Shown here: positions 53,932 through 64,000 of the stretch, in pieces
Layout of the letters: the number at the start of each line of letters is the position of its first letter
Position numbering within the stretch: position 1 is the first letter of the stretch
Assembly: GCA_017654935.2 (NCBI GenBank)
Contig: CM065690.1
Coordinates: 38,828,242-38,892,241, forward strand
Length of the DNA: 64,000 nucleotides
From: Phymorhynchus buccinoides
Lineage: Eukaryota; Mollusca; Gastropoda; Neogastropoda; Raphitomidae
Direction of reading: 5' to 3'
The notes under the pieces: generated by a model
What the model was told of the DNA's origin: nothing
Seen by the model: only the letters and a program-made list of their open reading frames with translations
Databases searched by the model: none
Position numbers and translations under genes: made by a program

Positions 53932-55558
53932 AGAACGGTAGAAAGAAGGACTAATAAGCCTACACAGGCAAACATGCACACACAGTCAGAGAGGGAGAGA
54001 CAAAAAGACATAGGGGATGAGATGACATGGTCATGTGCTTAGTTCTTCTACATTAGCTTTTGTTCTTTTTAGTTCATTGTTTGAAGAGTAATTAATAATG
54101 GAAACCAATACTTTAGTGATTTCTCAACGATAAATAGCAGTCCCCGTGATGCGCCCATTTATCTTATTTATGGTTTTTCAGGTTTTAAAGAAGACATCTA
54201 CGAAGACGACAAATGATAGCATTTATCCAGAAGTAGCCTTTGACTATTCTGTTTCATTTGAAGAATAATGAGTAAATGAAACCAATAGCTTACTTCGGAA
54301 AAGTAATGAGCAATTGAATTTACTTGAAGATTAATCGCGGTTCTTGCTATTTGTCCATTTACACGTTAGTATCTGACTGATGGGTTTTGAGGCTTTAAAA
54401 GAAGGCACAATTGAAGATGAGATGACAGCCGATGATAGGCTATTTCTTGAGAGATAATCTTTGGTCTGGTTTAAACAAATCTTTATTCACTCACTCTGTC
54501 TGAGTCGGTGTCGGCAGTCTTCTTTGTAGTTTCAATGAATCCTAGCAACAGACCTAAATGCTTTAGAGCCTTTTAGGTGTATTTGCGCACACATATTTCA
54601 CAACAGTTACGTAAAAAAACCCATTTAATATTGTTTAGAGTCGGATTGGGCTGCCATTAATTAAGTCATTTTTATCATGCTATAGCTTAACAAAATTGAA
54701 ATTGAAATTGAAAAAAAAATCCACTGAGTCAAAATGCATAAAACGATATTTTATACAATATAGGCCTACACCTGTATGCTTATCCCGTGTAATAGGCCTA
54801 CGCATACACAGTGTTCTTTAGCAACACTAATACGGTTAATAGATGAACGTTACTACTATGTTTCAATAACTTGAAAGAAATCTGGTGGTTTGTGATTTGT
54901 GCGAGTAGGAATGTTTGCTTTGTTGCTGACCTTTGAAAGATTATGAACATTTTTAACAGCCACTTATTCATTAAAAAGTCTTTTTGTGAGCCCTTCGATC
55001 CAGAAATAGGCCTAATAACAAAATTGAAATATAGCTAATCATTGCGGATTTCAAAGCGAAGTAGTTTATTCATGAAAAAACTACTGATGGTGGAGTGAAA
55101 TAGAATAAGATAAACTCAAGCAAAAAGTTAAGGAACTCTTTGAAATACGCAACAAAAATGTTAATAACTCATAAAAAGAATATGAACTTGAAGAAACATC
55201 ATTGTGCTTACACTAAGACTAGTCTGTTGTGTATTGAATATAAAAAGTACCCAAAATGTCAAACCAATGTACCTAATTTCGTTCTGCAAAGATGGTGACT
55301 GATTTTCACCCTTTTATATCTTCTGAAAAAGTTTGTGTTAAGATGCAGATCAGCACCCCCCACCCCCCTCAACGTCCTGGTTCATTGTTCATTGCGGGGT
55401 TTTTCAGTCGCGCCTATACATTATACCATTAGGAAATGCATATTTTGTAATTGTTTAAAAGGATGAAAATTCACTTTAAATATAGGAAACGAATGTCCTC
55501 AATCTACAGTTAAAAAAAAAGGCAAGACTGAAAAGAACAGAAAGAACCGAGAAAAAAT

Positions 55559-55560
<2 letters not shown>
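53931..55560. other. Intergenic AT-rich sequence between the receptors
   Basis: No gene, RNA or recognised repeat. TGAAGA/GAAGACG phrases recur loosely at 54190, 54250 and 54410. Confidence 0.5.

Positions 55561-55561
<1 letters not shown>

Positions 55562-55590
<29 letters not shown>
55562..55590. repeat. G29 tract
   Basis: Uninterrupted run of 29 G. Confidence 0.97.
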
Positions 55591-56126
55591 TCTGCATCTT
55601 TGCTAAAATTTGACTCTGAAAGCCCACCGACAACAAAATACAAGTGTGCTGCAAAGGGTTTGTTTCACTGACAATAAGTAAAACATCCTCTTCTCTTTCA
55701 GTTTTGCACACATTTCGTGCTGTTTTTGTGTGTGTTTTTTTAATGTACATCAATCAGGAAAAGAAATCAAAATTATTTCATATTAGAATACTGTATTGAG
55801 GTTTAGCTATAAACTTTTTTTGTCGGCTAAATTGATTTTATGGACGTTTTCAGGGATTGTCAATGTTTAAAACAAACCCTTATTTTTCATTGATTGATAT
55901 TTGTAAACGCCTACAATGATACTAATGTGACACCATTTTACAGAAAAAGGTTACTACCGTTTAAAATAAATCCAGATTTTCCAACTTTTTTATACATTTT
56001 TGAGAACTTTGTTTTTTAATGGGTAAAACTCCGTGATACGACATGATACATGATTTTACAAAAAGGGAGACAAAACAAACTTTCCTTGTGCCTCCATACG
56101 GGGAGCTGGACGACCCCGCCCCTTCA
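55591..56126. other. Intergenic sequence
   Basis: Nothing recognised. Confidence 0.5.
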
Positions 56127-56440
56127 ACGAGTCTCTCCCCGTGGGGATACCAGGGGGGTCTTTTGTACAAATAGTTCCCCCACATTCTGGAAGTTATGTG
56201 CTTGTAACTTCCTCTGATCTGTCACTCTCTTTGACTCTGCCTTTTCCCTTTGCTTTCTGTCATTTACTATCTTTCTGACTTATGGCCCATTTTCCTGCCT
56301 TTAAAAAAAAAATCTTCCAAACAATGTTTTCCTTTGAGCTTCTCCGAAATCGGAATATGTCGGCTGTACGCAGCGGAGAGACCAGTGAAAACCGGACACA
56401 TTCGTACCTTACCCGTTATGGCCATATGGCCTGGGAACGC
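56127..56440 (-). mobile_element. SINE-A copy with head B (minus)
   Basis: From CTCCCCGTGGGGATACCAGG through CTTCCTCTGATCTGTCACTC and CTTTGACTCTGCCTTTTCCC to head B ending CCATATGGCCTGGGAACGCA, then an AGA-repeat (56440-56468). Confidence 0.85.
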
Positions 56441-56589
56441 AGAAGAAGAAGAAGAAGAAGAAGAAGAAACTTTCCAACCTACACAGTAATATTTTGAAAA
56501 GATCACACTAATTAGGCCTACATTTGTCCCAACTCATTAATTGCTCTTTTATTTGGCCAAGGTGGAAAATCATGGGACTAAAGAGTGAG

Positions 56590-56745
56590 GGGACGTATAC
56601 ATATACGCGGAAGTTCCGTGCGGAAACCCCGTAAATAAGTAAAAGAAAGAAGGAAAAACGGGTGCGCTTATTTTGTCCTTCTTTCTTTTACTTATTTACG
56701 GGGCCGCTTCCGCACGGAACTTTCGCGTATTTATTATGTACGTCC
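56590..56745. repeat. Long near-perfect palindrome
   Basis: Left arm 56591-56654 and right arm 56676-56745 are inverted repeats sharing GGAAGTTCCGTGCGGAA-like sequence and CCCCGTAAATAAGTAAAAGA, with a loop of about 21 bases. Outer ends share GGACGTA. It could be a foldback MITE or a source of a hairpin RNA. Confidence 0.88.
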
Positions 56746-57072
56746 ACTTCAGTATTAGTGATTTTGGACAAATATGTCACTGGTCACGTGACCAGGCCCA
56801 GTCACAAAATCAGTGGTGTAGGTTACACATATAATGTATCGTTGGCAAAAAAAGAAGAAGAAAAAACCCACAAACATGTTGAGAATCTTCAAACATCTCC
56901 ACAGCTTCATGAAAGTCTGTCAGAAATCACATGGTTGCCCAATTTTGTCTCACTTTGGTGACACAAGTCCTAATCGTTTCTGGCTAACGAACTGCTGTAT
57001 CAATTAACCGGTAACTTTATGAGCGATCGAATATTGTGGCAATGATGTCTTCTATTACGTGTTTAACGTCTA

Positions 57073-57118
57073 TGACGTTAGTAGTGTTATGGGTGAACCT
57101 ATAACACTACTGACGTTA
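57073..57118. repeat. Short hairpin, 22-bp arms
   Basis: TGACGTTAGTAGTGTTATGG and the inverted CTATAACACTACTGACGTTA agree at 19 of 22 positions around a 2-base loop. Confidence 0.8.
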
Positions 57119-57281
57119 CCAATAGCCTCTGAGATGTCAAAGTGCAAATTGCGCTTTTCTGAGCCAAGCCTTTGTTGTTGTTTTTATTACACGTGCAAAT
57201 TACAAGGTTGAGTAAACAAATTAAGGCGCGTTTTTATTCATGACATGATGTCTGAACACACCCCACCCACTATCCACATTG

Positions 57282-57448
<167 letters not shown>

Positions 57449-57449
57449 G

Positions 57450-58704
57450 TTACCATCACCACCACTCTCCCCACCCAAAAAACACAATACAAAATACAAT
57501 CAGGTCAACACGTGTGCGAGTGCAGTCAAAACATTTGAATGCAGTGTGTATATGGTGATGTCTGAACGCGGCTATCCCATTAAATGTTATCGGTACCGTG
57601 TGCGAGTGCATCACATTTGAACAGTGTGGGTAGGGCCTACCGTCTGAAACATCTTCCATCGGCGCAATTTTAATAATGTGCATGATATTTTTACATGGCA
57701 TAAGAGTTCAAACCTTGGGATATCATATTGCTTTATTACAATGTTTTTAAATGGTAGTTTAAGCACTGAAAACGGCGTCTAAAATTTTCGCGTTTCTTTT
57801 CGAAGTAAGTATAATATACAGGAACTAGTAGGGCCTACGTTCTGGGGGGAAATGATTTTTTTTTTTAATGCATATTCAGAGATCCTGTAGAGTTCATTGA
57901 CACACACACAAAAATGAGAAATTGATTGCGCGTACGACTTGTTAAGCATTCTATTTCGTTGTAGCATATTTTATTTCCCCCCTCTCTCATCCCTCCCCTC
58001 CACAGTTCCTTCACACTCACACACACACGAATTAACATATATCATCAATCACCCAAACATTACCAGTGCTACTACTAGAATCAAATAAATATGATTTTGA
58101 AACCATTATGGACTAAGTTTGTGTTGAGCAAGTGAGTGAGCATTTGAATTAATGAAATATGAATTAGACCTAGTTCTATTTTAGGAAAGGTACGGTTTTT
58201 TGACTGGAGACTTCAAACATTATACTCCGTAAGATCCAGGGAAAGGCAATTTGGTGATGGAATATATTGTTTGGTCCATTCAAACCTTGTTATTGCACCT
58301 TAAACACATTGAAAATCAGAGCTGCATATTGATATCTAAGCGTGTCTTTTGATGCGACTAAGAAATCTGCCATAAACATATTCGTAAAACAGTCTTGCAT
58401 GTACGCATAGTATGATTCATATGATAATTTAATGTCGGCTTAATTTGCCTATATACTCGTTCTTATAATATTACTTTATGTGAATTCTGTGATCATTGTC
58501 AGTTGTGTGTATTGAGTCCATTGATAGCATTTCACCGTTGAACGTTGTGTCAGGAAGTGAAAAGATTGTGGCAAATCAACTGATTAGCTATCTGTTATTT
58601 CTTGTTTGAGAGCTTGCTTCCCACTGTCCCCAAACACGGCAAAGGTGAACTCATATTGTAAAATGCTTGTTCAAACACAGACTTTAACACGGTTTCGATA
58701 AAGG
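57450..58704. other. Upstream region of receptor 2
   Basis: No recognised repeat or upstream exon. No promoter element could be assigned. Confidence 0.4.
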
Positions 58705-61700
58705 ATGGAATTAAGATCAAATATGTTCCTGTCCACCATCTTAGTGTTCTGGGTCTGTTGTGATTTCAATACTGGGATGTGCAAAAATGCATCAGACACC
58801 AAAGAAAGGTTTTCAGTGTCAATAATTCAACAACATACGCAAGTACCCTCTTTGGTTACATCACCCGGGGGAAATGTCAAATCCGCCAATTCCAGCAAAA
58901 CAGGTCTGTCCATTTCAAAGAAAAAGAAAATGCCTAAAAGAAGTGTTCCAGTGTCTGAGCTTCCCTCGGTGATGACGTCAGCCGCGTCAGGCTACGTCAC
59001 ATCCGGCCTATGTGACGTACACGTGTCTATCGGCTGTGAGAGAGATGCTTCCTTTGTGTTGGCCTTACCTGAAGACAGTGTGGTTCTACTCAGCTTTCCT
59101 GTGTTCAGTCTGACGTGGGCTTGGTATTCTGCAGGGGAGGGGTTTGTTCAACTGTCAGAATGGCCCGAAAATGGAGAGAACAATACAATATGGAAACACA
59201 AATCGTCCAAGAAGATCGTTCCGGAGCTATACTACACAGGCGTCAAGCTTCGTCTGTTCATTCCTCCCGCAGACACGCTGGAAGATGGTTTCAAAATGGT
59301 GTTCTCAATACACAAGGTCTCCCTAGCTCCTCCGAAAATACGTCAAGGCGTCTTCAACTGTTCAGTGCCTTTTTACGACAGTTTCAAAGAACATTTTGAG
59401 TGCAACCTGGTCAAGGAGTGTCCAAGCGGAAGGGACGAGGGGATTCATTGCCCTTTGTCCAGTGTCCAGTGTGAGGGGCATGTGGCGACTGACCACAAAT
59501 GCTACATGCATGTTCACTGGGAGGATCCAGAGAAGTGGACCACTGCTCAACAACAGTGCCAGAAACAGGGTGGGCAGCTGGCCACTATCAAAAACCCAAG
59601 CGACTGGAAGGCTTTCATTCACTTAATTAAGGTAGCTCACATTGTCGATTCCGTTTACGTTGGTCTGCGTGGTTTTGAACCCTCTATGCCCAGCATCTAT
59701 AGAAACTCGTACATATGGGTGGACAACATTATCAATTACCGCTATGGTACCCTGGCCCGAAAACACACTTCGTTTTATGACCAGGTTTGTTGTTTTTACA
59801 ATCCTGATAATGTTGACATGTACACGTTGTTTCGTCATTATTTCACTTTAATTCCCTGTGATTCATATCTACTGAAAGATTTCATTTGTGAAATAGAAAT
59901 AAGGAACACAGTCAAGAATTCATCTTCCTATGCTTTGCCAGAGCAAAGTATTGGCAATGCTAGTCTTCAAGACACCAAGCAGAATCTTGTACAATGCCCG
60001 GCGGGTTATTTTTCTCACAGTTTTCTAACTTGTGACCCAAACAGTCTGTGTGGAGCAGAGGAGTATGTTCCCAAATGCGTTTCTTCTCACTTGAAGGAAG
60101 TTTTAGATTTCGCCATTTACATGTTTGATTGTGATGAAACCAAGGAAACTTTACCATACACACTGGTGTGTGACTTCAGACAGGACTGTGCTGATGGGTC
60201 TGACGAGACGTTCTGTGCTCACAGCAAGGACTGCCTGGGGTTCCTCTGCAGAAACGGCCAATGCATCAGCAAAACCAAGCAGTGTGACGTGGTGGAGGAT
60301 TGCTGGGACGGGTCTGACGAGCTGTGTACTCATTACTACAACATTTACGGACTAACCTACTACGACCCTCCACCCGCTCAGTTCTCCTTTGACAGCGAAG
60401 GAAACCTGAAGCAGTCCTCTCTCAGGAGCTGTGCCTCCTGTCCACAGACTCACTTCTGTTGTCCTGATGGTTACTGTCTGCCGCTGTACTGCCGCTGTAA
60501 CGGCGTCGGGGACTGTGAGAGAGGGGAGGACGAGGTGAACTGTGATGAAGTGCAGTGCCGTGGTCTGTACCGCTGCAGGTCATCCACTGTCTGTGTGCAT
60601 GCCGACCACCTGTGTAACGGCTGGCCCCAATGTCCGCAGCATGATGACGAGTGGCTGTGTCACGACGTGTGTCCTGAGGGATGTCACTGCCAAGGGCACG
60701 CTTTCCTATGTCCAGAACGTTTTCCTGCTGCTGAATTCCCTGACCTGCGATACCTTGACGCCTCTGGCTCTGGATTAACTACTGGGGAGTTGACACATCA
60801 AAGGTACCTAGTTTGGTTAAGTCTGGCGAGGTGCTTTGTGCGTGGGGTGTCCAACGTAACCCTGCCAAACTTGAGATTTTTGTATCTTAGTCACAATCAG
60901 ATGTCATCTTTAAACATAAGTGTCTTTAACGTCTTCAAAAACCTACAGATACTAGACCTTTCCAACAACCCTCTAGTGCGTGTAGTCAGTGGTTGGCATG
61001 GACAGAGGCACATAAATCTGATGTCAGTGGATATTTCTGGTAATCGGATGACTGTATTTAACACCTCTGTCCTCTCCAACTTCCCCAAAATCATAATGTT
61101 GAACATATCCTATAGCACTCTGGTAGGTTTATCTGGAAATGTCTACCAGTCCACCCCTCACTTGGTGGACCTGGACATGAGAGGAAGCAAAATAACGGAG
61201 TATCCCACTTATGTCTTTAAACGTCTGCATAAACTACAGACAGTGTGGGCTGACAACTACAAGTTGTGCTGCAAAGAGCTGCTGCCTCAAGATTTTGATC
61301 AAGAAAGATGTTTTGCACCTGTGGACGAAATTTCCTCGTGTGAAGATTTGTTGCGTTCTGATACTTATCGTACTTTCCTCTGGTTGTTTTCTGTTCTGTC
61401 GCTGGCAGGTAATATGGGGTGTGTGGTGACACGATTGTTTCTCTTAAAGAGCAGGGCTCTCACGGCTTTTAGTATATTCGTGACAAACCTCAGTTTTGCT
61501 GATATGCTTATGGGAATATACCTGGCACTAGTAGGAACAGTGGACAGTATGTACCGCGGGAAATATTTCTGGTTTGAAAAACACTGGAAACCAAGCGTGC
61601 CTTGTCAGATTGCAGGTTTCTTGTCCCTGTTATCCAACGAGACGTCAGCGTTCACCATCTGCCTCATCACTCTGGATAGATTCTTGGTGCTGAGCTCTCC

Positions 61701-62280
61701 TTTCAGCGATTTTCGTTTCAGAAGGCGAACTGCTGTGTTGGTTTGTATCCTGGTCTGGGTGCTGGGTTTTGCTCTGGCTGCCGTCCCTCTGCTGCCGATG
61801 ACCGCAGAATGGCAGTTCTACAGCCAGACCGGAATCTGTATCCCGCTGCCCATCACCAGGCGAAGCTTCAGAGGCTGGAGCTACGCCTTTTCCGTTCTGA
61901 TCGTCCTCAACTTTGTCCTGTTCCTGCTGATCGCCACGGGTCAGGCGCTCATCTACTGGACCATCCGCACCACCTCCATGGCCCAGTGCAGCACCAGGAA
62001 GACCAAGGACCTGACCATCGCTCGGCGCCTGGTGGCGGTGGTGGTGTCCGACTTCATGTGCTGGTTCCCCATCGGGCTGCTGGGGATCATGTCCGCCAGC
62101 GGCACCCCTGTGCCCGGGGAGGTGAACGTGGGCATGGCCATCTTCGTGCTGCCCCTCAACGCGGCCCTCAACCCGTTCCTCTACACCTTCAGGGCCCTCA
62201 CCGAGCGATGGAACAAGATGGAGGAGAATCAGCTGCTCAGGCAGTTGGAGGCACGAAGCCCTGCGCTGAGAGAAAACTGA
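58705..62280 (+). CDS. Receptor 2: CUB-like / C-type lectin / LDLa / LRR / 7TM receptor (GRL101-like), intact
   Basis: One uninterrupted 1,191-codon exon from ATG 58705. Residues 7-24 are a hydrophobic signal peptide. Next come a Ser/Lys-rich linker, a CUB-like region (about 100-205), a C-type lectin-like domain (about 266-396; CYMHVHWEDPEKWTTAQQQC, WVDN) and four LDLa modules (about 476-652; CADGSDETFC, CWDGSDELC, CERGEDEVNC, CPQHDDEWLC). An LRR N-cap and six or so LRRs (about 655-850) and a YKLCCKE hinge follow. The 7TM core (about 890-1165) has N1.50 (GN), D2.50 (LSFADMLMG), LDRF in place of DRY, and NPFLY. This is the architecture of Lymnaea GRL101 and relaxin-receptor (RXFP) relatives with an added lectin module. 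Expected at the plasma membrane; ligand and G protein unknown. It lacks the extra CUB-like region of receptor 1. Confidence 0.95.
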   Translation: MELRSNMFLSTILVFWVCCDFNTGMCKNASDTKERFSVSIIQQHTQVPSLVTSPGGNVKSANSSKTGLSISKKKKMPKRSVPVSELPSVMTSAASGYVTSGLCDVHVSIGCERDASFVLALPEDSVVLLSFPVFSLTWAWYSAGEGFVQLSEWPENGENNTIWKHKSSKKIVPELYYTGVKLRLFIPPADTLEDGFKMVFSIHKVSLAPPKIRQGVFNCSVPFYDSFKEHFECNLVKECPSGRDEGIHCPLSSVQCEGHVATDHKCYMHVHWEDPEKWTTAQQQCQKQGGQLATIKNPSDWKAFIHLIKVAHIVDSVYVGLRGFEPSMPSIYRNSYIWVDNIINYRYGTLARKHTSFYDQVCCFYNPDNVDMYTLFRHYFTLIPCDSYLLKDFICEIEIRNTVKNSSSYALPEQSIGNASLQDTKQNLVQCPAGYFSHSFLTCDPNSLCGAEEYVPKCVSSHLKEVLDFAIYMFDCDETKETLPYTLVCDFRQDCADGSDETFCAHSKDCLGFLCRNGQCISKTKQCDVVEDCWDGSDELCTHYYNIYGLTYYDPPPAQFSFDSEGNLKQSSLRSCASCPQTHFCCPDGYCLPLYCRCNGVGDCERGEDEVNCDEVQCRGLYRCRSSTVCVHADHLCNGWPQCPQHDDEWLCHDVCPEGCHCQGHAFLCPERFPAAEFPDLRYLDASGSGLTTGELTHQRYLVWLSLARCFVRGVSNVTLPNLRFLYLSHNQMSSLNISVFNVFKNLQILDLSNNPLVRVVSGWHGQRHINLMSVDISGNRMTVFNTSVLSNFPKIIMLNISYSTLVGLSGNVYQSTPHLVDLDMRGSKITEYPTYVFKRLHKLQTVWADNYKLCCKELLPQDFDQERCFAPVDEISSCEDLLRSDTYRTFLWLFSVLSLAGNMGCVVTRLFLLKSRALTAFSIFVTNLSFADMLMGIYLALVGTVDSMYRGKYFWFEKHWKPSVPCQIAGFLSLLSNETSAFTICLITLDRFLVLSSPFSDFRFRRRTAVLVCILVWVLGFALAAVPLLPMTAEWQFYSQTGICIPLPITRRSFRGWSYAFSVLIVLNFVLFLLIATGQALIYWTIRTTSMAQCSTRKTKDLTIARRLVAVVVSDFMCWFPIGLLGIMSASGTPVPGEVNVGMAIFVLPLNAALNPFLYTFRALTERWNKMEENQLLRQLEARSPALREN

Positions 62281-62344
62281 CATGGGAAGTAAAACAAGTG
62301 TTGGCCACTTGAAAGAGGTTTATGTGAAATCGAAATATTGCATT

Positions 62345-64000
62345 GGTCGTCCATAGGTGTTGTTGTGTTTCTTTATTCCTCCATCGTCATCCATGGTTGT
62401 TGGGTGGTGTTGTGTTTCTTGATTCCTGCATCGTCATCCATGGTTGTTGGGTGGTGTGTTTCTTTATTCCTCCATCGTCGTCCATGGTTGTTGGGTGTTG
62501 TGTTTCTTGATTCCTCCATCGTCATCCATGGTTGTTGGGTGGTGTGTTTCTTTATTCCTCCATCGTCATCCATGGTTGTTGGGTGGTGTGTTTCTTTATT
62601 CCTCCATCGTCATCCATGGTTGTTGGGTGGTGTGTGTTTCTTTATTCCTGCATCGTCATCCATGGTTGTTGGGTGGTGTGTTTCTTGATTCCTGCATCGT
62701 CGTCCATGGTTGTTGGGTGGTGTGTTTCTTTATTCCTGCATCGTCATCCATGGTTGTTGGGTGGTGTGTTTCTTTATTCCTGCATCGTCATCCATGGTTG
62801 TTGGGTGGTGTGTTTCTTTATTCCTGCATCGTCATCCATGGTTGTTGGGTGTTGTGTGTTCCTGCATCGTCATCCATGGTTGTTGGGTGGTGTGTTTCTT
62901 TATTCCTGTGGTTGTTGGGTGTTGTGTTTCTTTATTCCTGCATCGTTTCTTTATTCCTGCATCGTCATCCATGGTTGTTGGGTGTTGTGTTTCTTTATTC
63001 CTCCATCGTCATCCATGGTTGTTGGGTGTTGTGTTTCTTTATTCCTGCATCGTCATCCATGGTTGTTGGGTGGTGTGTGTTTCTTTATTCCTGCATCGTC
63101 ATCCATGGTTGTTGGGTGGTTGGGGTGTGTTTCTTTATTCCTGCATCGTCATCCATGGTTGTTGGGTGGTGTGTTTCTTTATTCCTGCATCGTCATCCAT
63201 GGTTGTTGGGTGGTGTTGTGTTTCTTTATTCCTGCATCGTCATCCATGGTTGTTGGGTGGTGTGTTTCTTTATTCCTCCATCGTCATCCATGGTTGTTGG
63301 GTGGTGTTGTGTTTCTTTATTCCTGCATCGTCATCCATGGTTGTTGGGTGGTGTGTTTCTTTATTCCTGCATCGTCATCCATGGTTGTTGGGTGTTGTGT
63401 TTCTTTATTCCTGCATCGTCATCCATGGTTGTTGGGTGGTGTGTTTCTTTATTCCTGCATGGTTGTTGGGTGGTGTGTTTCTTTATTCCTGCATCGTCAT
63501 CCATGGTTGTTGGGTGGTTGTGTTTCTTGATTCCTCCATCGTCATCCATGGTTGTTGGGTGTTGTGTTTCTTGATTCCTCCATCGTCATCCATGGTTGTT
63601 GGGTGGTGTGTTTCTTTATTCCTGCATCGTCATCCATGGTTGTTGGGTGGTGTGTTTCTTTATTCCTCCATCGTCATCCATGGTTGTTGGGTGTTGTGTT
63701 TCTTTATTCCTCCATCGTCATCCATGGTTGTTGGGTGGTGTGTTTCTTTATTCCTCCATCGTCATCCATGGTTGTTGGGTGGTGTGTTTCTTTATTCCTC
63801 CATCGTCATCCATGGTTGTTGGGTGGTGTGTGTTTCTTTATTCCTCCATCGTCATCCATGGTTGTTGGGTGGTGTGTTTCTTTATTCCTGGTCATCCATG
63901 GTTGTTGGGTGGTGTGTTTCTTTATTCCTGCATCGTCATCCATGGTTGTTGGGTGGTGTTGTGTTTCTTTATTCCTGCATCGTCATCCATGGTTGTTGGG
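62345..64000. repeat. 44-bp minisatellite, about 37 units, continuing past the window
   Basis: Unit TGTGTTTCTTTATTCCTGCA then TCGTCATCCATGGTTGTTGG plus GTGG; variants are CTGCATC/CTCCATC, TTTATT/TTGATT and GGTG/GTTG. Some units are shortened (62865, 62910, 63459, 63890). It begins about 65 bp after the receptor 2 stop, so probably lies in its 3' UTR. Long frames across it are artefacts of the repeat. Confidence 0.97.

Noticed and set aside
61645..62283. A 212-codon minus-strand frame opposite receptor 2
   Set aside because: Shadow of the GC-rich 7TM coding frame; no independent motif.
62338..63574. Long plus-strand open frames of 330-376 codons
   Set aside because: They are produced by the 44-bp minisatellite, whose unit is stop-free in these frames; no start context or domain.

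Overview
This is a 64 kb piece of a repeat-rich animal genome. It has introns with consensus splice sites, LINEs with PHD-finger ORF1s, a tRNA-derived SINE, many MITE-like inverted-repeat elements and long CT, CA and G tracts. Receptors with C-type lectin, LDLa, leucine-rich repeat and rhodopsin-type 7TM parts resemble the GRL101-type receptors known from snails. I infer a mollusc, probably a gastropod; the species is not determinable from the window.

Layout. 1-10 kb: a nearly complete but broken CR1/Jockey-type LINE, then 3' ends of other LINEs, SINE copies and simple repeats. 10.48-14.67 kb (minus): a six-exon M20 peptidase gene of the PM20D2 (Xaa-Arg dipeptidase) type, with a decayed second copy of its fourth coding exon. 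15-22 kb: a transposon graveyard with a foldback element carrying telomere-like arms, a second LINE family on both strands, and a MITE nested in a LINE end. 24.2-35.6 kb (plus): eight coding exons of a CEP57-type centrosomal coiled-coil gene, its introns packed with MITEs and SINEs. Its terminal exon is followed by about eight tandem copies of its own last ~128 bp, stop codon included. 37-44.6 kb: MITEs, a piggyBac-like remnant and a 67-bp tandem array. 46.7-51.0 kb (minus) and 58.7-62.3 kb (plus): two large, apparently intronless, divergently oriented receptor genes. The minus-strand one is split by a one-base frameshift and lacks the DR of the DRY motif; the plus-strand one is intact. 62.35 kb to the end: a 44-bp minisatellite running off the window.

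How the genes relate. The peptidase and CEP57 genes are unrelated housekeeping-type neighbours pointing away from each other. The two receptors are paralogues and form a small inverted cluster. Their ectodomains stack a glycan-binding-type fold on lipoprotein-receptor and leucine-rich repeats above a 7TM core, which suggests receptors for complex extracellular ligands (pathogen, matrix or relaxin-like). The ligand cannot be read from sequence. No CRISPR array, operon or convincing tRNA or rRNA gene was seen.
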